This document shows, piece by piece, positions 34,905 to 43,438 of a stretch of DNA of 64,000 nt. This DNA comes from Mycetocola_A sp015752285 (GTDB lineage Bacteria; Actinomycetota; Actinomycetes; Actinomycetales; Microbacteriaceae). The translations under genes and the position numbers were made by a program. The stretch lies in assembly GCF_015752285.1 (NCBI RefSeq), contig NZ_JADOUY010000007.1:45500-109499 (forward strand), written 5' to 3'. The notes beneath the pieces were generated by a model. That model was not told the DNA's origin, ran no database searches, and worked only from the letters and a program-made list of their open reading frames with translations. The stretch's first letter is position 1. Every line of letters starts with the position of its first letter.

Positions 34905-36413
34905 ATGCCCATCAACACTGCCACCGCAAGACGATTTGTCGGGGTGGTCGTGGTCGCCGTCGTGACATCGAGCGCCCTCGCCGGCCCCATCACACTCGAA
35001 CCTGAGCCAGCGCAACCGCCCGAACTCGCATCGTTGACCGACCGGCTCGATCGCGACCAGCCGCTGTTCATGGCCGCCTATGAGGTACCCGGCGTCGCTC
35101 TGGCTGTCGTTCGCGACGGCGAGCTGCAGTGGTCCGGCGGATATGGTGTCGCCTCGGTCGAGGACGGAGCCGACGTGGATGCCGACACCGTCTTCCAGGT
35201 GGCATCCATCTCCAAATCGCTGACGGCGTGGGGGGTGATGCACCTGGTGGAAACCGGACAAGTGTCATTGGACGAGCCGATCGAGACGTATCTCACGAGG
35301 TGGGCGTTTCCGCCGTCGGCATACGATTCGAGCGGAGTGACGGTCGCCCGCGTGCTCAACCACACCGCGGGACTCAACCGGGTGGACGGCTACCCCCTGC
35401 CCGTCGACCAGCCCCTGCCCAGCATTGAAGAGTCCCTCGACGGAAACAACGGCGGCGGGCAGAGCCTGCGCGTCGACATGGAACCCGGTCAGCAATTCAA
35501 CTACGCCAATGCGGGCTACACCCTGCTGCAACTGATGATCGAAGAAGTGACCGGCCAGCGATTCTCCGACTACATGCAGGAGGCCATCCTCGACCCGCTC
35601 GGGATGACCAACAGCACGTTCGACCCTGACAGGGTCTCCCATCAGGCAACCGGCCACTACCCCGGGGGTGAATCTCTCCCCCACTACCGGTTGACCGAAC
35701 AGGCCGCGGGCGGGCTCTACTCGACAGCCAACGACCTGGCTCTTCTTGTGGCCGCCACCATGCCCGGTCCCGACGGGGAGCCGGTCGGGCGTGGGGTGCT
35801 CACGAGCGAGTCGGTCCACACGATGTTGGCTCCCCAGGAGGCGCCGGATGGATCAATGGTCAGCTTCGGCCACCTGCACGGTCACCTGGATCACGGTTTC
35901 ACGACGACGGGAAACAACGGCCACAACACCGGTTGGATCACCAATATGGTCATAATTCCCGAATTGGGCGAGGGCATCGTCATTCTCACCAACAGCGATA
36001 CCGAGACGACCGGGCTGACGCTCCGATCCTGGACCCAGTGGCTGGGGCTCTCGGACACCTTCACCACCGACGTTTCCCATGCAGCTCTGGACGAGCTGAG
36101 CACGATCATGATTGTCCTGGCCGCCCTGATATCTCTCGGCGGAACCGTCATGCTCGTCGTCACCACCGTCCAGGCATCCCGCGGGCGAAGACGATGGCTC
36201 TGGCACGTCGGGTCGACAGTATCCCGAGGTCTTGTCATGCGTGGTCTCGTCACTGCGCTGGCGATCGGTGGCTTAGTTGTCTTCCTCGCCTGGCCCGAAC
36301 GACAGGAGTACCTGGCGCTCCTGCCGACGGAAGCGAACACGGTGCTGGTGGCGGCGGTCCTCGCTGTCGCGGCCGTGGTCGTCCGCGCCGGTACACGACG
36401 GGCAGGCTCATGA
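34905..36413 (+). CDS. Serine hydrolase, class C beta-lactamase/penicillin-binding family, with C-terminal membrane spans
   Basis: Exported protein of 502 residues. A signal-like segment (FVGVVVVAVVTSSALAG) precedes the beta-lactamase/transpeptidase-like domain (about 45-385). It has SxxK at about S101-K104 (QVASISKSLTAWG), the Tyr motif FNYANAGYTLLQ and the third motif in NNGHNTGWITNM. The C-terminal about 110 residues contain three hydrophobic spans (IMIVLAALISLGGTVMLVVT, LVTALAIGGLVVFLAW, LVAAVLAVAAVVVRAG). This architecture suits a D-aminopeptidase or esterase at the outer face of the membrane, not an antibiotic beta-lactamase. It is coupled to hydrolases on both sides. Confidence 0.84.
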   Translation: MPINTATARRFVGVVVVAVVTSSALAGPITLEPEPAQPPELASLTDRLDRDQPLFMAAYEVPGVALAVVRDGELQWSGGYGVASVEDGADVDADTVFQVASISKSLTAWGVMHLVETGQVSLDEPIETYLTRWAFPPSAYDSSGVTVARVLNHTAGLNRVDGYPLPVDQPLPSIEESLDGNNGGGQSLRVDMEPGQQFNYANAGYTLLQLMIEEVTGQRFSDYMQEAILDPLGMTNSTFDPDRVSHQATGHYPGGESLPHYRLTEQAAGGLYSTANDLALLVAATMPGPDGEPVGRGVLTSESVHTMLAPQEAPDGSMVSFGHLHGHLDHGFTTTGNNGHNTGWITNMVIIPELGEGIVILTNSDTETTGLTLRSWTQWLGLSDTFTTDVSHAALDELSTIMIVLAALISLGGTVMLVVTTVQASRGRRRWLWHVGSTVSRGLVMRGLVTALAIGGLVVFLAWPERQEYLALLPTEANTVLVAAVLAVAAVVVRAGTRRAGS

Positions 36414-37150
36414 AGAAAGCACTTCTGACATCCGGCCTTCTCGCGCTGACCCTCGCCGGGTGCGCAACCAACACCTACCCGGTCATGGGAGGTCAGGCGC
36501 ACCTGGACTGCCAGGGCGACGGCACCACGACGGTCGTCCTCCTGGCGGGCATGGGCGACGACTCCACAACCTGGGGACCGTTCAGAGAAACCCTCGGGCC
36601 GGCGGTCCGGACCTGCGCATGGGACTACCCCGGCGTCGGTGAATCCACCGGGACCGCTCCGATGACGGCGGGCGTAGCCTCAGCGTCCCTCAACGCGACA
36701 CTTGCAGCCGCCGGCATCGCGAAGCCGGTCGTCCTCGTCGGGCACAGCATCGCAGGACTCACCGTGCGCCTCTTCGTCGGGCAGCACCCGGAGGACGTCG
36801 CAGGCGTGGTCCTGTTCGACCCGACCGTCTCATCCTTCGCCTATCGATATGACCTCACCCAGTTCCACCCCAGCTGGGACGGGGCCGTCAGCTCACGCGA
36901 GGTCGACAGAGTCACCACCTGGCCGGACATTCCCTTCGAGATCCTCCGGCACGACTCCGACGTCTACCATGAGCAGCGGATGTGGGACGCCGACATCGAG
37001 GACGCCTGGATCGAAGGCCAGGCCGACTTCGCCCGACTAGCTCCCGCTGGAGTCGTGTCCGAAGTGCAGGATGCCGGCCACTACGTGCATCGTGACCAAC
37101 CGCAGATCGCCGCAGATGCCGTGCTGCGCGTGCTTCGTGACGTCGAGTAG
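36410..37150 (+). CDS. Alpha/beta hydrolase lipoprotein
   Basis: Exported lipoprotein of 246 residues: signal MKKALLTSGLLALTLAGC with lipobox LAGC, then an alpha/beta hydrolase fold. Nucleophile elbow VVLVGHSIAGLTVRLFVGQH (Ser), acid region VVLFDPTVSSF and catalytic His in VQDAGHYVHRDQPQI. The ATG overlaps the preceding stop by 4 bp. Related in fold to the first hydrolase of the trio (GxSIAG elbow shared), so the operon probably arose with a duplication. Substrate unknown. Confidence 0.83.
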   Translation: MKKALLTSGLLALTLAGCATNTYPVMGGQAHLDCQGDGTTTVVLLAGMGDDSTTWGPFRETLGPAVRTCAWDYPGVGESTGTAPMTAGVASASLNATLAAAGIAKPVVLVGHSIAGLTVRLFVGQHPEDVAGVVLFDPTVSSFAYRYDLTQFHPSWDGAVSSREVDRVTTWPDIPFEILRHDSDVYHEQRMWDADIEDAWIEGQADFARLAPAGVVSEVQDAGHYVHRDQPQIAADAVLRVLRDVE

Positions 37151-37157
37151 CAGCCTC

Positions 37158-37388
37158 ATGATCCCCCGCCTGGTGCTGTCCGTCACCCTCATCGCCGCGA
37201 TCACTGGATACGTAATCCTCGCCCGGCACGTGCGCCACAAAGAGCTCATCGCTCAAATCATCGCATTCGGAGCGACGCGCCGCGCACTGGAGCAGAGCGC
37301 ATTCGCCGCGCCGCAAACCGAACGTGTCGCCGCCACCAGGATCACGAGCGGGCGAACAACAGAACGGCCATCGCGAAGTCCCAGCTGA
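37158..37388 (+). CDS. Small single-span membrane protein, hypothetical
   Basis: A 76-residue frame starting MIPRLVLSVTLIAAITGYVI, with one N-terminal span and an Arg/Thr-rich tail. It begins 7 bp after the hydrolase lipoprotein and ends directly against the stop of the convergent kinase. No family is recognised. It could be the last small gene of the hydrolase operon or non-functional sequence. Confidence 0.4.
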   Translation: MIPRLVLSVTLIAAITGYVILARHVRHKELIAQIIAFGATRRALEQSAFAAPQTERVAATRITSGRTTERPSRSPS

Positions 37389-38294
37389 TCAGGACGAGCT
37401 CGCAAGCTCTTCCAGCCACGGCGGGTCCGCTCCCGGACGAGAAGTTGTGACGCCCGCGACCGTCGCCGCCCACGTCCCGATTCGCCGCAGCGCACCTGTG
37501 GAGAGGTTTTCAAGATTTTCCCGCTGCACGCCGTCGATGATCGCTCCCATGGCTGAGTCCCCTGAACCGATGGTGTCGGCGACCGTCACGCGTGCTGCCG
37601 GCACGTCGACGGCGGCGTCTCGGGAGGCGAGAAACAGCCCATCGTCTCCGCGGGTGACAACGGCCAGTCGTATGCCGAGATCGAAGAGCCGGTCCACCAT
37701 TTGCGCGGAAGGCACGGTCGGGTAAAGCCACTGCGCATCCTCGTCACTCAGCTTCACGACATCCGTGCCGGAGGCCAACGCCTCGAACTGCTCGAGAACG
37801 TCCCTCTGGGCACCGATAATCGTCGGGCGGATGTTCGGGTCGAAGCTGCTTGTGACCCCGCCCGGGAGCGATCCGAGGAGTTGGCTGACCTTCTCGGCTC
37901 CTGGGGAGAGAAATGCGGCGATGGAACCGATGTGCACGTGGGCGGCTACCTCGAGTTCGGGCGTCACAGGGTCCCAGGCGATGTCGAAGGTGTAGTGCGC
38001 AGAACCGTCTGCCTGTATGTGCGCGAGAGCCGTCGGTGTCCGACCGCTGACGCTCGAAATGACATCCACGTTCGAGGCAGCGAGATGCGCCCGAGCACGA
38101 CGACCGCGGTCGTCACCGCCGATGTGGGTCACCAGCCTCACCGGGTGGCCGAGCCGTCCGAGGGCCAGCGCAACGTTCGCCGGTGATCCGCCGACGTATT
38201 CGGTCCGGATGCCATCGCGTTCGACGATATCGATGATCGTCTCCCCCACAACGAGCACGTCAGTCGCCGCGACCGGGGTGATGTCGTCGCTCAT
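37389..38294 (-). CDS. PfkB-family carbohydrate kinase, probable fructokinase
   Basis: Cytoplasmic sugar kinase of 301 residues. Ribokinase-fold signatures: DVLVVGETIIDIVER at the N-terminus, YVGGSPANVALALGRLG, and the anion-hole/catalytic motif VADTIGSGDSAMGAIIDG with the base Asp. The ATG at 38294 has a strong Shine-Dalgarno AGAAGGAG. It lies 25 bp after the GH32 gene and is the last gene of the fructan operon, so fructose released by the hydrolase is the likely substrate. The PfkB substrate cannot be read from motifs alone. Confidence 0.85.
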   Translation of the reverse strand: MSDDITPVAATDVLVVGETIIDIVERDGIRTEYVGGSPANVALALGRLGHPVRLVTHIGGDDRGRRARAHLAASNVDVISSVSGRTPTALAHIQADGSAHYTFDIAWDPVTPELEVAAHVHIGSIAAFLSPGAEKVSQLLGSLPGGVTSSFDPNIRPTIIGAQRDVLEQFEALASGTDVVKLSDEDAQWLYPTVPSAQMVDRLFDLGIRLAVVTRGDDGLFLASRDAAVDVPAARVTVADTIGSGDSAMGAIIDGVQRENLENLSTGALRRIGTWAATVAGVTTSRPGADPPWLEELASSS

Positions 38295-38319
38295 CTCCTT
38301 CTCCCTTCTGATCCGTTCG

Positions 38320-39726
38320 CTACGGCGCGTCGAGGCGCTCGACACGCAGCTGCGTGAGAGGAGATGAAGGATAGACCTGCTCGGTGAAGGTCACGAGGCC
38401 GCCGGCAGCGTAGACCTCGACGATCGAAGCATCGACGACGACGCGAATATCGATCTCGCCGGCGTATTCCGCAGGCAGCGGCGCCCAGTCCACGGATGGG
38501 AAATCCGGGTGGAAGGTAACGTCGCCGCTCTGTGTTCGGTCGAACGTGATGCTCCTGTCGTCGCCGTCGATTGTGAGAACGACGCGGTCAGAGGCGGCTT
38601 CGCCGCTCAGGACCACGGCAGTCCTGTCGCTTCGCCCGCAGGGAACAGTCACGTCGAACACCTCTACGCCGACAGTGCCGACCGGCAGTACCGGTTGCTG
38701 TCGAACGCGGAGCCGGCCGCCGGCGTTACGGACGAGTTCGATCTCACGGACCAGCGACATGGCGGATCGCCAGGGGTGGGTCGGCGTGTGCCCGGCATAC
38801 TGCCAGTTGCTGGCCCAGCCGATCATGAGACGGCGGCCATCCGGGGCGTCGTTGAAGGAGACCGGTGCGTAATAATCGCGGCCATAGTCCAGCCAGTCGT
38901 AGTCTTCGAGGTCAGTGGAATCGATGAGACGTTCGGCTGTGAACGTCGCACCGTCGAAGTCACCGACGAAGTACTGGGCACCCGAACCCCCAGCGATGCC
39001 GCCCGGGTTCAGGCTGACAACGAGCACCCATCGGGTCTCGTTGGTGCCAACGATGCGGAGCGGGAACAGGTCGGGACATTCCCAGACGCCGCCGACGGCG
39101 TGCGCGGGTCCGAAGCGCGATTGCAGGCTCCAGTCGCGGAGGTTGCTTGAGGTGTAGACGACGACCTGGCGGGCGACGGCCTCGACGGCGACCATGACCC
39201 AGTGCCCGTCGTCACGGCCGTACCAGAACACCTTCGGGTCGCGGAACTCGTCCGAACCGATGTCGAGAACGGGGTTCCCGGCGTAGCGGGTCCAGGTCGC
39301 GCCGCCGTCCACGCTGTAAGCCAGGGACTGGGCCTGAGAACCTGGGTGACCGTCTCGAGGCGGTTTGGCGCTGGTGTAAACAGCGACGAGAGCGCATTCG
39401 CCCGGCCCGGCGAAACCGGCGGAGTTGGTGACGTCAGCGACGGCGCTGCCGGAGAACACCATTTCCTCGGCGGTGTACGCGATGGCGATGTCATGCTCGG
39501 TCCAGGTGACCAGGTCGGTGGAGGTGGCGTGACCCCAGGACAGGTTGCCCCAGACGTTCGCGTGCGGGTTGGTCTGGAAGAAGAGGTGGTAGATACCGTC
39601 GTGGTAGAGGAGCCCGTTGGGATCGTTGAGCCACGAGGTGGCAGCGGTGAAGTGTGCTGCCGGACGTGCCGGTGTGCTGGTGGGCTGGGAGGCGACGATC
39701 GTGGCGTCGGGGCGGGGCGCGGTCAC
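38320..39726 (-). CDS. Glycoside hydrolase family 32 enzyme (levanase/fructosidase/invertase)
   Basis: Beta-fructosidase of 468 residues without signal peptide, hence probably cytoplasmic. Five-blade propeller motifs: the nucleophile in TSWLNDPNGLLYHDG (about D35), WGHATSTDLVTW, the transition-state RDP in EFRDPKVFWYG, and the acid/base Glu in GVWECPDLFPL. The C-terminal beta sandwich begins near residue 330. A cytoplasmic location implies import of short fructans or sucrose-like sugars by the adjacent ABC transporter and cleavage inside. It is preceded by two hairpins after the binding-protein gene. Confidence 0.92.
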   Translation of the reverse strand: MTAPRPDATIVASQPTSTPARPAAHFTAATSWLNDPNGLLYHDGIYHLFFQTNPHANVWGNLSWGHATSTDLVTWTEHDIAIAYTAEEMVFSGSAVADVTNSAGFAGPGECALVAVYTSAKPPRDGHPGSQAQSLAYSVDGGATWTRYAGNPVLDIGSDEFRDPKVFWYGRDDGHWVMVAVEAVARQVVVYTSSNLRDWSLQSRFGPAHAVGGVWECPDLFPLRIVGTNETRWVLVVSLNPGGIAGGSGAQYFVGDFDGATFTAERLIDSTDLEDYDWLDYGRDYYAPVSFNDAPDGRRLMIGWASNWQYAGHTPTHPWRSAMSLVREIELVRNAGGRLRVRQQPVLPVGTVGVEVFDVTVPCGRSDRTAVVLSGEAASDRVVLTIDGDDRSITFDRTQSGDVTFHPDFPSVDWAPLPAEYAGEIDIRVVVDASIVEVYAAGGLVTFTEQVYPSSPLTQLRVERLDAP

Positions 39727-39757
39727 AGAGAACTCCTGGTGTATCGGGTTGGTGGGC

Positions 39758-39819
39758 AGCCGGGCATTTGTGCCCGGCTGAGGGAGCCGGTGCAGGAGGC
39801 GTGACCTCCTGCACCGGCT
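39758..39819 (-). terminator. Two strong hairpins between the sugar-binding protein and GH32 genes
   Basis: On the minus strand a perfect 15-bp stem (39785-39799 with 39805-39819, loop of 5) is followed by a 9-bp stem AGCCGGGCA/TGCCCGGCT (39758-39766 with 39771-39779, loop TTTG). No U-tract is present. As at dppA/dppB, they likely stabilise the binding-protein mRNA and reduce read-through into GH32 and the kinase. Confidence 0.65.
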
Positions 39820-39824
39820 GCCGG

Positions 39825-41438
39825 CTACTTGCCGCCCTGCTGGAAGCGGTCGTACGCGCTCTGGTAGGTGGCGATGACATCATCGACGCCCATCGACTCG
39901 AGCTGGGAGATGTACCCGCCCCACTCGTCGTTGACGGAGCCATTCACGATCCAGGACGCAAACTTCTCCTTCACGAGGGTGTTGATGTCGGTGGCGGCGA
40001 AGGACACCTGCTCGAGTTCGTCGTTGGACAGCAGCACCGGCGGGTAAGCATCGTTCGCTTTATGTGGTGCGTAGTACTCGGCGACGAGGTCCTGCCGTTC
40101 CTTGGCGCGTGGCTCAGGTGCGACCACGGTCTCGAAATCCTTCTGAGTGGTGATCTTCGGACCGTTAGGGGCGACCTTCTGACGACGTTCGCCCTCGGAC
40201 TCCCCCGCGGCTGCCGGGACCTGCTGGAGGATTCCGTTTTCGTCCTCTTCGAGAGTCACGCCGATCGGTCCCCAGTTGACCTGTGCGGACATCACCGGGT
40301 CGAACAGCCGGTCGGCCCAGCGCATGGTTGCGGACGGATACTCGTTGGCGCGAGTGATCGCCATCGCTCCACGACCGATCTCCTGATTGTTGGCGACGCT
40401 CGCCAGTTTCTCGCCGTCGACGCCTTCGAGGATGCCGACCATCTCATAATCGTCGACCCTGTCGTCACCGACCATCTCCTTCAGTTCCCACCAGAAGAAC
40501 GAACCGAGGACGGGGGTCGCCGACTTTCCCTTCGACAAGTAGGCGACGTCATCCTGAGAGAAGGATTCCGGGTCGATCAGACCATCGGCGTACCAGTCTC
40601 CCAGCGCGTCGACGCCAGCTTTGTAACCATCGGTGTTCGCAGTGAATTCGACGGTGTCATCGCGCACGATGCGGTGGTCGTTGTTCTCAGGCTGACCACC
40701 GAGTGCGGCGATGAGGTCGTTGGGGTTCGCGCAGAATGAATCCGTCCGGAATGACAGCGGGATCTCATCCGCCTTGCCATTTCCGTTCGGGTCCTGTGTT
40801 CCGAAGGCCTCCAGCGCGGCCCGGTACTCCTCGATCGTCGACGGCATCGGCAGGCCAAGCGCATCGAGCCAGGACGTGTTGATGTACAGGAAGTTGGGAT
40901 ACTGCACGAGGCCCAACTCTTCGACGGACGGGAGGGTGTAGATGTGGCCATCGGATGCCGTGATAGCGGCCCGGATGTCAGGACGATCCTTGAGAATGCC
41001 GGAAAGAATCGGCGCGTGCTCCTTGATGAGATCTTCGAGCGGAAGAAGGGTGCCGTTGCTCCCGTTCTGAACGATCTCAGCATCGGTCAAGCCCGTGTTG
41101 TAGAGCACGTCGGGGAGCTCGTCGCTGGCGAGCATGAGGTTCTTCTTCTCGGCATACACCTGCTCGGGGACGTTCTTCCAGGTGATGGCGATGTTCGTGT
41201 CCTTCTCCCATTGCTGAACGAGTTCCATCTCTGAGTAGTCAGGAGCAAGCGGCGACTTCGTGCCGCCAAAGGTCAGGGCGAGGGTGTCGTCGACGATCGG
41301 GAGGCCTTCGTTGTTGAACCCGAAATCGGCTGACTTGTCTTCGATTTTCTTGGCATCCCCTCCCCCGGCGCAGCCGGCGAGGAGGACACTGCCTGCGATG
41401 GCAATGGCGGTGGCGGTATAGAAACGGCGGTGTCTCAT
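39825..41438 (-). CDS. Sugar ABC transporter substrate-binding lipoprotein (LplA-like)
   Basis: Exported lipoprotein of 537 residues: MRHRRFYTATAIAIAGSVL then lipobox LLAGC. The mature protein has the family-1 binding-protein pattern (LVQQWEKDTNIAITWKNVP, LMLASDELPDVLYNTG, YPNFLYINTSWLDALGLPMP, EEYRAALEAFGTQDPNG). The large size, about 500 residues, is typical of the LplA subgroup that works with LplB/LplC permeases and takes complex oligosaccharides. The context with GH32 suggests fructo-oligosaccharides. ATG at 41438 is chosen for the signal peptide. Confidence 0.88.
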   Translation of the reverse strand: MRHRRFYTATAIAIAGSVLLAGCAGGGDAKKIEDKSADFGFNNEGLPIVDDTLALTFGGTKSPLAPDYSEMELVQQWEKDTNIAITWKNVPEQVYAEKKNLMLASDELPDVLYNTGLTDAEIVQNGSNGTLLPLEDLIKEHAPILSGILKDRPDIRAAITASDGHIYTLPSVEELGLVQYPNFLYINTSWLDALGLPMPSTIEEYRAALEAFGTQDPNGNGKADEIPLSFRTDSFCANPNDLIAALGGQPENNDHRIVRDDTVEFTANTDGYKAGVDALGDWYADGLIDPESFSQDDVAYLSKGKSATPVLGSFFWWELKEMVGDDRVDDYEMVGILEGVDGEKLASVANNQEIGRGAMAITRANEYPSATMRWADRLFDPVMSAQVNWGPIGVTLEEDENGILQQVPAAAGESEGERRQKVAPNGPKITTQKDFETVVAPEPRAKERQDLVAEYYAPHKANDAYPPVLLSNDELEQVSFAATDINTLVKEKFASWIVNGSVNDEWGGYISQLESMGVDDVIATYQSAYDRFQQGGK

Positions 41439-41481
41439 GTGTCTTGTCCTTTGATTGTCGAGGTGTGGTGGAGGGATGGGG

Positions 41482-42462
41482 TCAGCTTTTGACGGCGCCG
41501 AGCAGGGCACCCTTGGTGAAGTGCTTCTGCATGAAGGGAAGAATGATCAGCAACGGGATCGTGGAAATGACGATCATGCCGTACTTCATCAGCTCGCCCA
41601 GGCGTTGCGCTGCAGCGTATGAATCGAGTGCACCTGTTCCTCCTGCGGAGGTCACTTCGGACTGGATGAGCACGTTGCGGAGCACCAACTGGAGCGGATA
41701 CTTGCTTTCATCGTCGAGGAAGATGAGAGCGTCGAAGAACGCATTCCAGTTCGCGACCAGATGGATCATGATCATGAGGAAGATCAGCGGCTTCGACAAC
41801 GGGAGCACGATACTGAAGAAGAACCGGAAGTCGCTGGCCCCGTCCATCTGTGCCGCGTCACGGAGTTCCCCCGGAACGTTGTTCTCGAAAAAGGCTCGGG
41901 CGATGATGAGGTTCCAGACCCCGACGGCGCCGGGCAGCACCACTGCCCAGATGGTATCGAGCATGCCCAGGTCGCGAACCACGAGGTAGCGGGCGATCAG
42001 TCCGCCATCGATGAACATCGTGATGATGAACAGGAGCATGAAGAACGTACGCCCGTAGAGGTCTTTTCGTGACAACGCGTATGCGGCGCACAGGATGGTC
42101 GCCACGCTGATGATTGTTCCGAGCACGGTGTACATTACGGAGTTTCCGAACCCACGGAGGATGGTGGAATCGGAAAAGATCCTCGTGTAGCCCTCGATGG
42201 TGAAGCCCTGCGGCCACAACCAGACGTTCCCGTTCAGGATCTCGGTCGGTTCGCTGAACGAGGCGATGACGATGAAGTACATCGGGTAGATGATCGCGGC
42301 CATGGCCAGGACCAGCGCGCCGATCGCGATTGTGTTGAACAGCGGGTCGGCGAAACGATCACCGAACCGGCCCCGTTTTCTGGGCCGCGGCGGCAACAGG
42401 CGATTGTCTGAGGGTGACGACTCGACGAGTCGCGCTGGCGTGGTGGGGAGTGTGTGGGTCAT
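41482..42462 (-). CDS. Sugar ABC transporter permease (LplC/YtcP-like)
   Basis: Inner-membrane permease of 326 residues with six spans. First span IAIGALVLAMAAIIYPMYF; the EAA cytoplasmic loop is VPGELRDAAQMDGASDFRFF followed by IVLPLSKPLI. The ending LLIILPFMQKHFTKGALLGAVKS is diagnostic of the LplC/CUT1-type subgroup. It lies 7 bp after lplB and forms the pore with it. No ATPase gene lies in this operon, so a shared MsmK-type ATPase encoded elsewhere must energise it. Confidence 0.9.
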   Translation of the reverse strand: MTHTLPTTPARLVESSPSDNRLLPPRPRKRGRFGDRFADPLFNTIAIGALVLAMAAIIYPMYFIVIASFSEPTEILNGNVWLWPQGFTIEGYTRIFSDSTILRGFGNSVMYTVLGTIISVATILCAAYALSRKDLYGRTFFMLLFIITMFIDGGLIARYLVVRDLGMLDTIWAVVLPGAVGVWNLIIARAFFENNVPGELRDAAQMDGASDFRFFFSIVLPLSKPLIFLMIMIHLVANWNAFFDALIFLDDESKYPLQLVLRNVLIQSEVTSAGGTGALDSYAAAQRLGELMKYGMIVISTIPLLIILPFMQKHFTKGALLGAVKS

Positions 42463-42469
42463 GGCGTCA

Positions 42470-43438
42470 TCACCAAAGGCTCGATTGGCCCGAACGGCGT
42501 GCGACCCAGTTGAAGGTCAGCAGCAGAACGAGGTTGATTAGGGAATTGAACAGCCCAATTGCGGCTGAGTAGCTGAACTGCGCTTGTTGCAATCCCGCCT
42601 TGTAGACATACGTCTGGATGACCTCCGAGGTCGGCAGGTTGAGGTCGGTCTGCATCAGGAGCACCTTCTCGAAACCGAGGTTGAAAAGGTTACCGATCGC
42701 GAGGATGAACAGGATCGTGATCACCGGCATGATTCCCGGGATGTCGATGTGCCGGATCCGCTGCCATTTGTTTGCCCCGTCGACTCGGGCGGCCTCGTGC
42801 AGCGCTGGATCGATGGCGGTGAGCGCCGCGAGGTAGACGATCATCGAGAATCCGGCGGTCTGCCAGATATCAGATCCGATATACAGCGGTCGGAACCAGT
42901 CTGGTGACCCCATGAAGAAGATCGGATCGCCTCCGAACGTGACAATGGCGTTATTGACGATGCCGGATCTCGGGGAGAACAGCAGGTGGATCATGCCGAC
43001 CACGACGACCACCGAGATGAACGACGGCGAGTAGAGCACGGTCTGGGTGAGCTTCTTGAACCGCTCGCTCTGCAGTTGATTCACGATGAGCGCGAGGACG
43101 ATCGGCACCGGGAATGCGAGAAGCAAGCCCAGGGCGTTCACGGTGAGGGTGTTCACCATCAGCCGTTCGAACTGGAATGACTCGATGAATCGAATGAAGT
43201 GTACGAGACCGACCCACGGGCTGCCAGCGAATCCGTCGGCAGGGTTGTAGTCGCGGAAGGCGATCTGCGCGCCGTACATCGGCCAGTATTTGAACAGGAC
43301 GATGTACGCGACCGCTGGAGTTAGTAATACGTATAACTGCCATGAATGGAGAGCACGCCGCAGGTGCGAGCGAACCCGCCCTGGCTTCGAGGCAGGCTTC
43401 CCTGGGAAGAGGATGCGTGACGGGGTTTCTGTGGTCAT
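42470..43438 (-). CDS. Sugar ABC transporter permease (LplB-like)
   Basis: Inner-membrane permease of 322 residues. First span LYVLLTPAVAYIVLFKYWP, then MYGAQIAFRDYNPADGF, typical of LplB. The EAA loop is PALHEAARVDGANKWQRIRH. The ATG at 43438 overlaps the lacI stop by 4 bp. Codons 35-39 (TTA TAC GTA TTA CTA) are A/T-rich and unlike the rest of the gene; they coincide with a LacI-operator-like palindrome, so this coding segment may also be a DNA site. It pairs with the LplC-like permease. Confidence 0.9.
   Translation of the reverse strand: MTTETPSRILFPGKPASKPGRVRSHLRRALHSWQLYVLLTPAVAYIVLFKYWPMYGAQIAFRDYNPADGFAGSPWVGLVHFIRFIESFQFERLMVNTLTVNALGLLLAFPVPIVLALIVNQLQSERFKKLTQTVLYSPSFISVVVVVGMIHLLFSPRSGIVNNAIVTFGGDPIFFMGSPDWFRPLYIGSDIWQTAGFSMIVYLAALTAIDPALHEAARVDGANKWQRIRHIDIPGIMPVITILFILAIGNLFNLGFEKVLLMQTDLNLPTSEVIQTYVYKAGLQQAQFSYSAAIGLFNSLINLVLLLTFNWVARRSGQSSLW
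43324..43337. promoter_or_regulatory. Candidate intragenic auxiliary LacI operator inside lplB
   Basis: GTAATACGTATAAC is a near-perfect 14-bp palindrome (one mismatched pair) with the central CG usual for LacI-family sites. It differs from the promoter operator at 44491-44504 (GTTATTCGTATAAC) by only two bases. It lies about 1.15 kb downstream of it, a distance compatible with looping, and forces rare Leu codons TTA, TTA, CTA on lplB. Confidence 0.55.

Noticed and set aside
34905..36413. Antibiotic-resistance beta-lactamase
   Set aside because: The SxxK/YxN fold is shared with peptidases and esterases, and the three C-terminal spans are not found in resistance enzymes.
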